Origin: Agrobacterium vitis
Lineage (GTDB): Bacteria; Pseudomonadota; Alphaproteobacteria; Rhizobiales; Rhizobiaceae
NCBI RefSeq assembly: GCF_037039395.1
Contig: NZ_CP146242.1
Location: 62,001 to 126,000, forward strand
DNA: 64,000 bases
Direction: 5' to 3'
The translations under genes and the position numbers were made by a program. Shown in pieces: positions 25,705-34,034 of the stretch (its first letter is position 1; each line of letters starts with the position of its first letter). The notes below the pieces were generated by a model that was given only the letters and a program-made list of their open reading frames with translations, had not been told where the DNA came from and made no database searches.

Positions 25705-26877
25705 ATGCGCGCTATCGCTCTCATCGTTGTCGCGTCCTGTTGTTTCATTGCCCTCGGGCCAGCCGGTTCGGCATGGGCCGCCCCAAGCTGCGAGGCCATT
25801 CGGGCCGAGCTTGCCCAGACACCTGTCGTGATTGGCAATTCTCAGGACGTACGCGCCTATTCGGGAGCTGTGACCCGACAGGATTTTGAGATCCGCAAAT
25901 TGCAACGCACCATGCAACAGGCCGGATGTTCCTCCAGTATCGCCGTTCTCGACGGCCATGGACAGGATCTCTGCGCACCGATGCAGGAGAGCCTTGCCGT
26001 CATGCAGGAAAACAAGCGTCAGCTTCTGATCGAACGCAACGCAGCGGGCATGAAGGGCGGCGTCAATCCCCGTCACGAGGAGCTGACGGCTGCCTTGCAA
26101 TCGAATGGCTGCGATGTCACCGAACCGGGCTCGGCACTCCAGGACGCGGATGACAGCCAGGACACGGTCAGGCCCTATGAGGCCCCTGTTTATCCCGATT
26201 ATCCATTGCGCAACGAGGCGCAGATCTCATCATCGAGCGATGGACTTATGCTGCCTTCGGGACAGGGCGGATACAGAACTCTTTGCGTCCGCACCTGCGA
26301 TGGTAGCTTTTTCCCGATCTCTCCCAGCACGCCCGCCCGTGATTTCGGCCGCGATGCCGAAACATGCAACCGGCTTTGTCCTGGGACAGAAGCCGAACTC
26401 TATTATTCCCGGCTCACCGACGAGGCCAAGGATATGGTTTCAACCGTGACCGGCCAGCCTTATCGCGATATGCCCCATGCCTTCGCCTATCTCAGCCGCG
26501 CGCCCGGACAGCCTGGACAATGCAGTTGCAACAGAAGCGGTTCTGACGGCTTGCAGACCAATGCTCCAAAGCCTGGTTTAGGGACTGATTCTGGCGGGTC
26601 CTCAGTCATTTCCATCACATCCAATGGATCGGCCGCCGGGACGAGACAGTTGGAGGCTCCATCTGGAGCGCAGGACAAACCATCGAAAGATCAAAAGGCG
26701 ACAAATGGCATGGAAGCCACGAATAAGCCGCTGCCTGAGCCAGAGGCGGTGAGCCGACCCTATGATCCCGGACGGCAATCCGTGCGCCGCGTCGGCCCGA
26801 CCTTCCTGCCGTCCAATACCAGCCAGATCGACCTCATCCATCCAGCGCTTCCGGGCGCTCAACCGGTTCAGGAATAG
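25705..26877 (+). CDS. DUF2865 domain protein, exported
   Basis: A 390-residue protein with a signal peptide (IALIVVASCCFIALGPAGSAWA). The DUF2865 core is about residues 190-275: YRTLCVRTCDGSFFPIS, ETCNRLCPGTEAELYYS and a CSCN motif, with several paired cysteines suggesting disulfides in the periplasm. The final 110 residues are Pro/Ser/Gly-rich and probably disordered. Function is unknown for the family, which I know mainly from Hyphomicrobiales. Monocistronic by spacing. Confidence 0.85.
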   Translation: MRAIALIVVASCCFIALGPAGSAWAAPSCEAIRAELAQTPVVIGNSQDVRAYSGAVTRQDFEIRKLQRTMQQAGCSSSIAVLDGHGQDLCAPMQESLAVMQENKRQLLIERNAAGMKGGVNPRHEELTAALQSNGCDVTEPGSALQDADDSQDTVRPYEAPVYPDYPLRNEAQISSSSDGLMLPSGQGGYRTLCVRTCDGSFFPISPSTPARDFGRDAETCNRLCPGTEAELYYSRLTDEAKDMVSTVTGQPYRDMPHAFAYLSRAPGQPGQCSCNRSGSDGLQTNAPKPGLGTDSGGSSVISITSNGSAAGTRQLEAPSGAQDKPSKDQKATNGMEATNKPLPEPEAVSRPYDPGRQSVRRVGPTFLPSNTSQIDLIHPALPGAQPVQE

Positions 26878-26942
26878 GCACTGCTTGAAGCATCATGCCC
26901 ATTCCGGTTTTCTGCCCGATCTATGGAGCGGATAACAGGGCT

Positions 26943-26989
26943 AGAGTTTGTCAGGGAAAGTGGAACCCAATTTTCCCGAACAGACAAAC
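26943..26989. repeat. GTTTGTC-type palindromic element
   Basis: Nested pairing of GTTTGTC (26946-26952) with GACAAAC (26983-26989), and inside it GGGAAA with TTTCCC. It is near-identical to the 12009-12055 element. Confidence 0.75.
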
Positions 26990-27002
26990 GAAAACAAAAG
27001 AA

Positions 27003-27046
27003 AATAGAGTCTTGTCTGGTTCAATCTGAACCTGACAGACTCTATT
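27003..27046 (-). terminator. Terminator for the AsmA-like gene
   Basis: A long hairpin, AATAGAGTC with GACTCTATT and inner TGGTTCA/TGAACC, overlapping the stop codon. On the minus strand it is followed by TTTTCTTTTGTTTTC. It directly adjoins the repeat at 26943 and may belong to one composite element. Confidence 0.8.
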
Positions 27047-30000
27047 GGAATTCGAAGATCTGGCGGAACATGCCGGGGGCGATGATCGATAGCGGGTTCA
27101 CCACCAGATGCGGGGCATCAACCGGGCCTTTCAGCTTGAAGGTAATGCCCAAAAGGCCACGGTCCCGGCCATTGCCAAGAATGGCGCCGATAATCGGAAC
27201 TTCCGCGAACAGACGATTGAGACCATAGGCGGGCATGAATGTGCCGGTCATCTCCATCTGGCCCCTGGTATCCTTGATGGTACCCTGGAACGATGCGCCG
27301 ACCTGTTCGCCACGGACGATGCCATTATCGGTCCTGAGCACGCCGTCCTGATAGACCAGCCGGGCGAAGGCCCGCTGGAATTTTTCCGAACTCACATCCA
27401 GATCACGCTTGACCGCCGTATTCAGGCTACGGCCATCATCGGTTGCCGGCGTCGTGACAATTTTCTGCAACCGATCCTCATTCTCGACCCGGAAATTGCG
27501 CAGATCAACATTGCCCATCCAGTTCTTGTTCAGATCACCACGGATTTTCACGTCCAGCATGCCACCGCGCATATGGCTGTAGAGATCGACAAACCGCACC
27601 AAAGTGCCTGCATCGCTGGAAATCAACGATATGTCATTGCCATTTCCAGCCTTGGCCGACTGAACGACAACCGCCTGGCCGGTATCGGTCACGGCACTCA
27701 TTTTCAGCGCGGTTATTGCACCCGACCGGGAACCATAAACCAGCCTGACGCCGGAAAGGGATTCGTCATTGAAACCAATCAGTTTGTCGATATCGACATT
27801 TATATCGACATCGGTCGAATTGCTTGACGAGCGACCGTCGCCAGTCGCGCCATTAGAAGAGCTACCGGATTTCAGCTTTTTCAGGAAAGCACGGCCATCA
27901 ACGCTGCTGCCGCTGACCTTTGCGTTGATGACACCCTTGTTGACCTGAACCGAAAGGCCGAAATCATCGGCGGATGCCAGTTTGACATGGTCGAGATCCG
28001 CACCAACCAGTCCATTGGATTTGGATACCACAAGCTTGCCGGTCGCCCCGAACCCGTCGCCATCGAGATTGAACTTGTCGAGCATCAGCATGCCGGACTT
28101 GTCCTGCAACTCCATCGACACCCTGGCGGGAATACCGGAGCCCTTGGTCCAGCCGATAACCGGGATGTTCAAAGTCGCGCGCGACAGGTCGCTTTTCACC
28201 AACTGGCGGTTATCATCGAGGCGCGACACTTCCAGATCGATCGTACCACCGACAATGTCGCCAAGGCCTGGAACGAGCTTGGCGCGCTGGCTGTCATTCA
28301 GCTGTCCTTTCACCGTCCAGCTTGGCGCTCTATTGGAACCGCGGTCGACCGGCTGGGAGAAGTCGATCTCAACCGGCACGCCATCGATCTGTGCGCCCCC
28401 CTGCAAGACGGCATTTTGCGGATCGACTACCAGCGTGCCATCGAAGCCCGTGATCTTCTTGTCCATATAGGGCCGCTTGAGATCGACTCCCTTCAAATCC
28501 AGCGATGCCTTCCACACTTCCGGCGGAGGTTTCTGATCGGCAATAATGCCACCATAGAGCTGGACATCGGCCTTGATCTCGCCGGCAAAATCCTCTGGCA
28601 CGAATTCCGTGCGTTGCAGGGCTTGCATGGGCTTGAAGGTTGCAAGTTCCGCCATGGCATCAGCCGGGCCGCTGACGGAAACGGCGATATTGGCCATCAG
28701 AGGCTTCTTGTAGGTATTGGCGATGGCAAATGTGCCTTTGTCCAACTTGACCTTGCGCCCTGAGGGAAAATAGGAGGTGCCGCCATCGATACGCACCTGC
28801 AAATCCGGCCCCGTCAGGTCGAAATGCCCGGCAAGATCACGAATCGGCGGCAAGTCACCGGTGACGTTCATCCGCGCACCGCTGATATCGAAAGCGATTT
28901 TCAGCTCGTCAGGCCCCAGATCCAGAGGCTGCGGTATAGGCTTCATTCGTCCGGCAGGAATGAGCACATCGATAGAGGCATTGCTGATTGTACCGCCGAA
29001 CAGATTGGCCTGCACCCAGGTCCGTGGCTTCATGGCCATCCAATAAGGCCAGAGCTGCTTGACCATGGCGGTGCGCATCTCAAACAGTTTACCGCTGAAA
29101 CGGATTTCCGGCGACGCACTGCCGAACTGCACATTCAGCGTGGATTGCATGCTGCCATGCGGCGTCGACACCGCCAACTCGCTGAATGTCAAATGACGCT
29201 GGCTGGGAATGAATTGTCCAAAGGCCTTCAAAGAAAACGGAAACGGTTGCTCTCCCGATGATTCCACCGAGGCCGTGCCCTGATCGACCAGCAGATCGAT
29301 ACCGATACCCTGGGCATCACCCGGTACGGATTGCAACCGGTCGAGATCGATGAAGCCGCCGGAAAACGGCACATGGGTCGGGCCGAAATCCACCTCAGAG
29401 GGTCGGATTTCCGCCGTCAGCTTATCGAAATCATAGGCGAGATTGATGTCGGCCCGCGTCAGGTCCTGCTTGTCGCCATCGACATAGAGTATGCCGTTTT
29501 CTGTCCGCAACCGCGCCGATAGCGCCGGTCTCTGGCTTTGTGACTGCCGCAAGGCGTAGAAATCGATATTGATGCTGGTATCGGCCCCGTCCCGCCAGAC
29601 CCCGGTAGGGGTGCGCTTGATCAGGAAGGGCGTGGCGATCAGATCCGTCACCGTGGCTGTCAGAGAGGTGGTGCGGGTTCCGTCAGTCACCGCCTCGGCG
29701 GAGATCATGCTGACCTTGCCGTTGATGGATGCCTCGCCCTCGATGGCGAGCGAATCGTTCTTCCTGCGGGTCAATGTCAGGTCTTCGACCTGCACATCCA
29801 CCGGCTGGCCAATTCCGTTCTTGGCAGGCAAGGTGATGCCACCCAGGCGCAACCGGTCCAGACCGCCCCGAACGATAAAGCCACGCACATTGTCCAGATT
29901 GCCGAACATCGTTTCCATGAACGCCGGAAACTTGTCGATCCGCAGCGTGGCAAGATCCAGATCGCCGCCCTGAAACAGCCGTGAACTGTCGAAATCGATG

Positions 30001-30560
30001 CCGGTCACGTCGATTTCGGTCACGGAAACCCGCCCCATCAGCAGCGAGATCGGATCGATGACCAGTTTGACGTCGCCGGCTTTGGAGACCACCTGCTGGG
30101 TTTTCGGATCGGTCAGGGTGACATTCTGCGCGGCGACCGCCAGATGCAAATTCTTGGAAAGACGAATGGAGGTCTGGTCGATATCGGCTTTCAGGTCGTC
30201 GCCAATCGCGGATTGAAAAGCGGCGCGTGCACCGGTCGACAGGGCCTGGTCCAGCGTGCCGGTTTCAATCGCGATTGCCGCCGCCCCCAGCATGGCCATC
30301 AGCGACAGGACGATATAGGCGCCAAACCGCATCAATCTGGTAAGTGGCCCACGCCGGCGCGGGCAATGCACGATCAAGGGATCATCGACCTGCGCCGACG
30401 GCAAGGTCTCGAGGGCAACAATGTCGCCTTTGCGAAAACGGATTTTCTCGCCCCGGATTTCTCCCATGCCCTGGCCTGTATCTCCGATATTTCCTGAAGT
30501 TCGACGGGCTGTTAGCGCACCGGCAACCTTATGATTCCAATGAATGACCGAATTCGACAT
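27042..30560 (-). CDS. Large AsmA-like (DUF3971-type) envelope protein
   Basis: An 1172-residue protein with one membrane helix (about residues 77-97, FGAYIVLSLMAMLGAAAIAIE) and a very long periplasmic part made of repeating beta-rich segments with an AsmA-like C-terminal region (FQRAFARLVYQDGVLRTDNGIV and ending NPLSIIAPGMFRQIFEFQ). Such proteins (YhdP/TamB/AsmA clan) are proposed bridges carrying phospholipid to the outer membrane. A Ser/Gly/Asn linker (KSGSSSNGATGDGRSSSNS) lies near residue 895. The start may be Met32 (30467), which begins the conserved MGEIRGEKIRFRK segment. Confidence 0.85.
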   Translation of the reverse strand: MSNSVIHWNHKVAGALTARRTSGNIGDTGQGMGEIRGEKIRFRKGDIVALETLPSAQVDDPLIVHCPRRRGPLTRLMRFGAYIVLSLMAMLGAAAIAIETGTLDQALSTGARAAFQSAIGDDLKADIDQTSIRLSKNLHLAVAAQNVTLTDPKTQQVVSKAGDVKLVIDPISLLMGRVSVTEIDVTGIDFDSSRLFQGGDLDLATLRIDKFPAFMETMFGNLDNVRGFIVRGGLDRLRLGGITLPAKNGIGQPVDVQVEDLTLTRRKNDSLAIEGEASINGKVSMISAEAVTDGTRTTSLTATVTDLIATPFLIKRTPTGVWRDGADTSINIDFYALRQSQSQRPALSARLRTENGILYVDGDKQDLTRADINLAYDFDKLTAEIRPSEVDFGPTHVPFSGGFIDLDRLQSVPGDAQGIGIDLLVDQGTASVESSGEQPFPFSLKAFGQFIPSQRHLTFSELAVSTPHGSMQSTLNVQFGSASPEIRFSGKLFEMRTAMVKQLWPYWMAMKPRTWVQANLFGGTISNASIDVLIPAGRMKPIPQPLDLGPDELKIAFDISGARMNVTGDLPPIRDLAGHFDLTGPDLQVRIDGGTSYFPSGRKVKLDKGTFAIANTYKKPLMANIAVSVSGPADAMAELATFKPMQALQRTEFVPEDFAGEIKADVQLYGGIIADQKPPPEVWKASLDLKGVDLKRPYMDKKITGFDGTLVVDPQNAVLQGGAQIDGVPVEIDFSQPVDRGSNRAPSWTVKGQLNDSQRAKLVPGLGDIVGGTIDLEVSRLDDNRQLVKSDLSRATLNIPVIGWTKGSGIPARVSMELQDKSGMLMLDKFNLDGDGFGATGKLVVSKSNGLVGADLDHVKLASADDFGLSVQVNKGVINAKVSGSSVDGRAFLKKLKSGSSSNGATGDGRSSSNSTDVDINVDIDKLIGFNDESLSGVRLVYGSRSGAITALKMSAVTDTGQAVVVQSAKAGNGNDISLISSDAGTLVRFVDLYSHMRGGMLDVKIRGDLNKNWMGNVDLRNFRVENEDRLQKIVTTPATDDGRSLNTAVKRDLDVSSEKFQRAFARLVYQDGVLRTDNGIVRGEQVGASFQGTIKDTRGQMEMTGTFMPAYGLNRLFAEVPIIGAILGNGRDRGLLGITFKLKGPVDAPHLVVNPLSIIAPGMFRQIFEFQ

Positions 30561-30687
30561 GTGCCTTGACTGCGCGCAGCAAACAGAATTCTGATGGCAA
30601 ATTCATTACACTGGACGCGCGTCATCTGCGCTATATATCCGTCCCGGCCTTATATTTCCACAAACCGGGCAAAAGAAAGGTATCAGC

Positions 30688-31161
30688 ATGGCGGAATTGT
30701 CGATTGGGGACATGGCTCCGGATTTTACGCTACCACGCGATGGCGGCGGCACCGTGAACCTCTCCTCCTTCAAGGGCAAGCAAGTGGTCGTCTATTTCTA
30801 TCCCAAGGACGATACCAGCGGCTGCACCGTAGAAGCTACATCCTTCACTTCCCTGATACCGGAATTCGAGAGTTCCGGTGCTGTTATCATCGGCATTTCC
30901 CCAGACACGGTGAAAAGCCACGATAAATTCGTCGCCAAACACGGCCTTGCCGTCATGCTCGGCTCGGACGAAGAGAAGACCACGCTGGAAGCCTACGGCG
31001 TGTGGAAGGAAAAAAGCATGTATGGCAAGACCTATATGGGGGTCGAGCGCAGCACCTTCCTGATCGATGCCGATGGCCGGATCGCAGGCGTCTGGCGCAA
31101 GGTGAAAGTGCCTGGTCACGCTGAGGCGGTGCTGCAAGCCGTAAAAGACAAGGCCACTTAG
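30688..31161 (+). CDS. bcp: PrxQ/Bcp-type peroxiredoxin (single Cys)
   Basis: A 157-residue thiol peroxidase reducing H2O2 and organic hydroperoxides in the cytoplasm. The peroxidatic Cys46 sits in DDTSGCTVEA, with the downstream YGVWKEKSMYGKTYMGVERSTFLID block typical of Bcp. Thr51 replaces the resolving Cys found five residues later in E. coli Bcp, and Cys46 is the only cysteine, so it must work as a 1-Cys enzyme with an external thiol. GAAAGG precedes the ATG. Confidence 0.92.
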   Translation: MAELSIGDMAPDFTLPRDGGGTVNLSSFKGKQVVVYFYPKDDTSGCTVEATSFTSLIPEFESSGAVIIGISPDTVKSHDKFVAKHGLAVMLGSDEEKTTLEAYGVWKEKSMYGKTYMGVERSTFLIDADGRIAGVWRKVKVPGHAEAVLQAVKDKAT

Positions 31162-31207
31162 AGCATCGTACTGAAAACCGGTTCCCACTTTTCGGTCCGA
31201 TGCTCTA
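31159..31207. repeat. GCATCG-type palindromic element (copy 1)
   Basis: TAGAGCATCG and CGATGCTCTA form a perfect 10-bp stem around an inner AACCGG-containing loop. It overlaps the bcp stop and can act as its terminator. A related copy is at 33914-33960. Confidence 0.75.
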
Positions 31208-31278
31208 GCTGGATATTTCGCCTGGAATCGATGGCGATTTCGGGAATTATGCAGTAAATGCCATGCATGTCTCATAGC

Positions 31279-32091
31279 ATGATAAAATCCCTGAGAGCGG
31301 GTGCGACGATGGCAATCGCCGCAACCGACCTTGATGAAAAGACCGGCCTTGCGCAGGAAACCGCCCGCCGCTGGCATGGCCGGACCCTGTCGCTGCGCTC
31401 GCCGCTCGACCCACCGCTGCCGGACCGTCCGGGGCGTCCGGCCAATCCGGTTCTGGTACCGCCAAAGGCGACGGAAAAACGGTCGCTGCACACGCTGAAG
31501 GGCCGGATCGCCATGCTGCATTCGCTGGCCCATATCGAGTTGAATGCCGTGGATCTGGCGCTGGATATCGTTGCCCGCTTTGCCAGCGAACCTGTGCCAC
31601 ATTCGTTTTTCGACGGCTGGATGCAGGTGGCCTTTGAAGAGGCCAAGCATTTCGGCCTGGTGCGCGACCGGCTCCGGGCGCTCGGGGCTGATTACGGCGA
31701 CATGCCAGCCCATGACGGCCTTTGGCAGGCCGCCCATAGCACCCGCACCGACCTGACAGCCCGACTTGCCGTCGTGCCGCTGATTCTTGAGGCGCGCGGC
31801 CTGGACGTAACCCCGTCCCTTCAGGAAAAGATGCGCGAGACCGGCGACATCGACAGCGCCGATGTGTTGAAGATCATCTATGACGACGAAAAAGGCCATG
31901 TGGCTGTTGGCGCCAAATGGTTTCGCTTTCTTTGCGCCCGCGAAAAACGCGACCCGGCCAAAACCTTCCAGCAATTGGTTCGCGCCAACTTTCGTGGGAC
32001 GCTGAAAGCACCGTTCAACGACATTGCCAGGGCCGAAGCCGGGCTGACACCTTCCTTTTACCGGGTGCTCTCCTCCATCAGCCACGCCTGA
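31279..32091 (+). CDS. DUF455 ferritin-like protein
   Basis: A 270-residue helical protein. The ferritin-like metal ligands are visible: HSLAHIELNAVDLALD, FEEAKHFGLVRDRL, PLILEARGLD and IIYDDEKGHVAVG. The conserved SLRSPLDPPLPDRPGRP block near residue 40 is typical of DUF455. The family has a di-iron four-helix fold, but its reaction is unknown. Start uncertain: ATG 31279 fits homologue length, ATG 31258 is also open; neither has a good ribosome site. Confidence 0.82.
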   Translation: MIKSLRAGATMAIAATDLDEKTGLAQETARRWHGRTLSLRSPLDPPLPDRPGRPANPVLVPPKATEKRSLHTLKGRIAMLHSLAHIELNAVDLALDIVARFASEPVPHSFFDGWMQVAFEEAKHFGLVRDRLRALGADYGDMPAHDGLWQAAHSTRTDLTARLAVVPLILEARGLDVTPSLQEKMRETGDIDSADVLKIIYDDEKGHVAVGAKWFRFLCAREKRDPAKTFQQLVRANFRGTLKAPFNDIARAEAGLTPSFYRVLSSISHA

Positions 32092-32231
32092 AGCATCTCG
32101 GGCACAAGCAACATTTTGTTAACCTTAACAGGATGTAATCACCTCGACAGAATCGGGTCTGCAATCTGGATCAGAAGTTACGGATTGGCCATGCGTCACG
32201 CGCAGCGGCTGTAACGATGCGCGAGGTCGGC

Positions 32232-33524
32232 ATGATGAAGACACGCAGCCGCAAAGGCTTCAGCAAGCGTCAGCGCCAACAGCATGTGCTTATCCTCGCG
32301 TCCGGGGAAACCATTCGCCATATGACCCTGCGCCCGTGGATGGCAGGTGCAGGTCTTTGCCTGGTGGTGGCCGGTGTGGTCGGCTATCTCGGTGCGACCT
32401 CCTATCTCATCATGCGCGACAATCTGATCGGAGCCTCCATGGCCCGCCAGGCGCATTTGCAGCACGATTACGAAGACCGGATTTCCGCCTTGCGCGCCCA
32501 GGTCGATCGAGTCACGTCCCGGCAATTGCTGGACCAGCAGGTGGTGGAGGAAAAGCTTCAAACCCTGCTCGAAAAGCAGATGGCGCTTTCTGCGCGATCC
32601 GGCAAGCTTGGATCGCTTCTGGACCGTGCCGAGGAATCCGGCCTGACGCCGAATGAGCCTTCAGCGCCTGTGACGCCGGATAAATCCGCGTCTGTCGCAC
32701 CTGTGGCCAAGGGCAATGCACTGGCCGCCCTCAATCGGATGCTCCATACCGACCCCACAGACACACAGGAAAGCGATGGTCCGGCACTGGGCTTTATGCC
32801 CGCCCGTGAAAGCGGCGCCGACCGGGCCGACCGGGTTTTCCGCAACGTGACCCTGTCGCTGAAATCCATCGAACAACAGCAGAAATCAAGCATCCATGCA
32901 CTGACCGCCGAGGCAAGCGACAAGGCCGGTGCTATAGAGCAGGTCTTGACCGACAACGGCATCCACATCGACAAGCCTGAGGCTGGCAAGGATGGAATGG
33001 GTGGCCCCCTGGTCGATGCCGACCCGAAACTCGGGATCGATACCAGTCTCGATGGGTTGGACAGCGCCCTCAATCGCCTGGATGCCGCACGCGATACGGC
33101 AAAGGACATGCCTTTTTCCAACCCTGCCGCTACCCGCGAAATCACCAGCCCGTTCGGCAACCGCCCTGACCCGCTGCTTGGACGGCTAGCCATGCATACC
33201 GGCATAGATTTCCGCGCAACGAATGGCTCTCCTGTCAAAAGTGCCGGTGCTGGAACGGTGGTCACGGCTGGGCCGACGGGCGGCTATGGAAATATGGTGG
33301 AAATCGACCATGGTCAGGGACTTTCCACCCGTTACGGCCATATGTCGAAAATCCTGGTTCGTCCGGGCGAAAAGATCGAGGTCGGTCAGTTGATCGGCCT
33401 TTCCGGGTCAACCGGGCGTTCCACCGGGCCGCATCTGCATTATGAAATTCGCAAGAACGGCAACCCGATCAATCCGATGAGCTTTCTGGCATCAGGAATG
33501 ACATTGAAGCCCTTTATTCAGTAG
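32232..33524 (+). CDS. M23 family peptidase (LytM domain) with membrane anchor and coiled coil
   Basis: A 430-residue protein: a basic N-terminus, one membrane helix (about 40-62, AGAGLCLVVAGVVGYLGATS), a coiled coil (about 85-140), a linker region, and a C-terminal LytM endopeptidase domain. The zinc motif HTGID and the HLH of GPHLHYEIRKNG are intact, so it should be an active murein hydrolase rather than an EnvC-like activator. It acts in the periplasm on peptidoglycan crosslinks. GAGG precedes ATG 32232; the second ATG directly after is equally possible. Confidence 0.9.
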   Translation: MMKTRSRKGFSKRQRQQHVLILASGETIRHMTLRPWMAGAGLCLVVAGVVGYLGATSYLIMRDNLIGASMARQAHLQHDYEDRISALRAQVDRVTSRQLLDQQVVEEKLQTLLEKQMALSARSGKLGSLLDRAEESGLTPNEPSAPVTPDKSASVAPVAKGNALAALNRMLHTDPTDTQESDGPALGFMPARESGADRADRVFRNVTLSLKSIEQQQKSSIHALTAEASDKAGAIEQVLTDNGIHIDKPEAGKDGMGGPLVDADPKLGIDTSLDGLDSALNRLDAARDTAKDMPFSNPAATREITSPFGNRPDPLLGRLAMHTGIDFRATNGSPVKSAGAGTVVTAGPTGGYGNMVEIDHGQGLSTRYGHMSKILVRPGEKIEVGQLIGLSGSTGRSTGPHLHYEIRKNGNPINPMSFLASGMTLKPFIQ

Positions 33525-33691
33525 GCGCTCCCATCGGGAGAAATCGCTCGGTTGGAGATGAGATTGGCGGCACTTACCAACGCAACCCGTTATTCATAAA
33601 TGTCTGTTAATGCATATCCGCAGATACAAGGATATGTCAGGGGACCTGAGTTGCAAACAAAGCAGCTCAACACACAAAGCGGAACGGTACT

Positions 33692-33916
33692 ATGTGGCTT
33701 GAACTGCATGACGGCGACGGGTTTCCCTTCTTCGTCAATATGGACAATGTCGTTGATTTTCGTTGGTATGAACGAGAAAAATATACCAGCTTGCTGACCA
33801 CGGCGCCGGTCGCGGAAAAACTGCATATGCTTTACGTGCGCGAAAGCGCGACCCAGATCATGCAGATGATCCGCCAGGAGCAAAACCGCCAGGCTGGTAA
33901 AGTGGGCGGCGCCTAA
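33692..33916 (+). CDS. Conserved hypothetical protein, 74 residues
   Basis: A small soluble protein: MWLELHDGDGFPFFVNMDNV, FRWYEREKYTSLL, then a helical C-terminus (ATQIMQMIRQEQNRQ). No cysteines, no signal peptide. The GGAACGG upstream and normal codon use support it as real; I do not recognise a family. A palindromic repeat follows it. Confidence 0.65.
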   Translation: MWLELHDGDGFPFFVNMDNVVDFRWYEREKYTSLLTTAPVAEKLHMLYVRESATQIMQMIRQEQNRQAGKVGGA

Positions 33917-33960
33917 AGCATCGGCCCGGATGTGGAACCGGGTTTCTGCACGATGCTCTA
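33914..33960. repeat. GCATCG-type palindromic element (copy 2)
   Basis: TAAAGCATCG pairs with CGATGCTCTA (one mismatch in ten), with an inner GGAACCGGG-like loop as in the copy at 31159. It overlaps the stop of the 74-residue gene. Confidence 0.7.
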
Positions 33961-34034
33961 AGCACGGCAGAGATTGATCCAACCCCTTTCGCCTCGCGTA
34001 ATGGTATAGGTTACTCCTGAATCAGCGAGCCGCC

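Noticed and set aside
30730..32085. Long minus-strand frame opposite bcp and the DUF455 gene
   Set aside because: Spans two well-supported plus-strand genes and the repeat between them.
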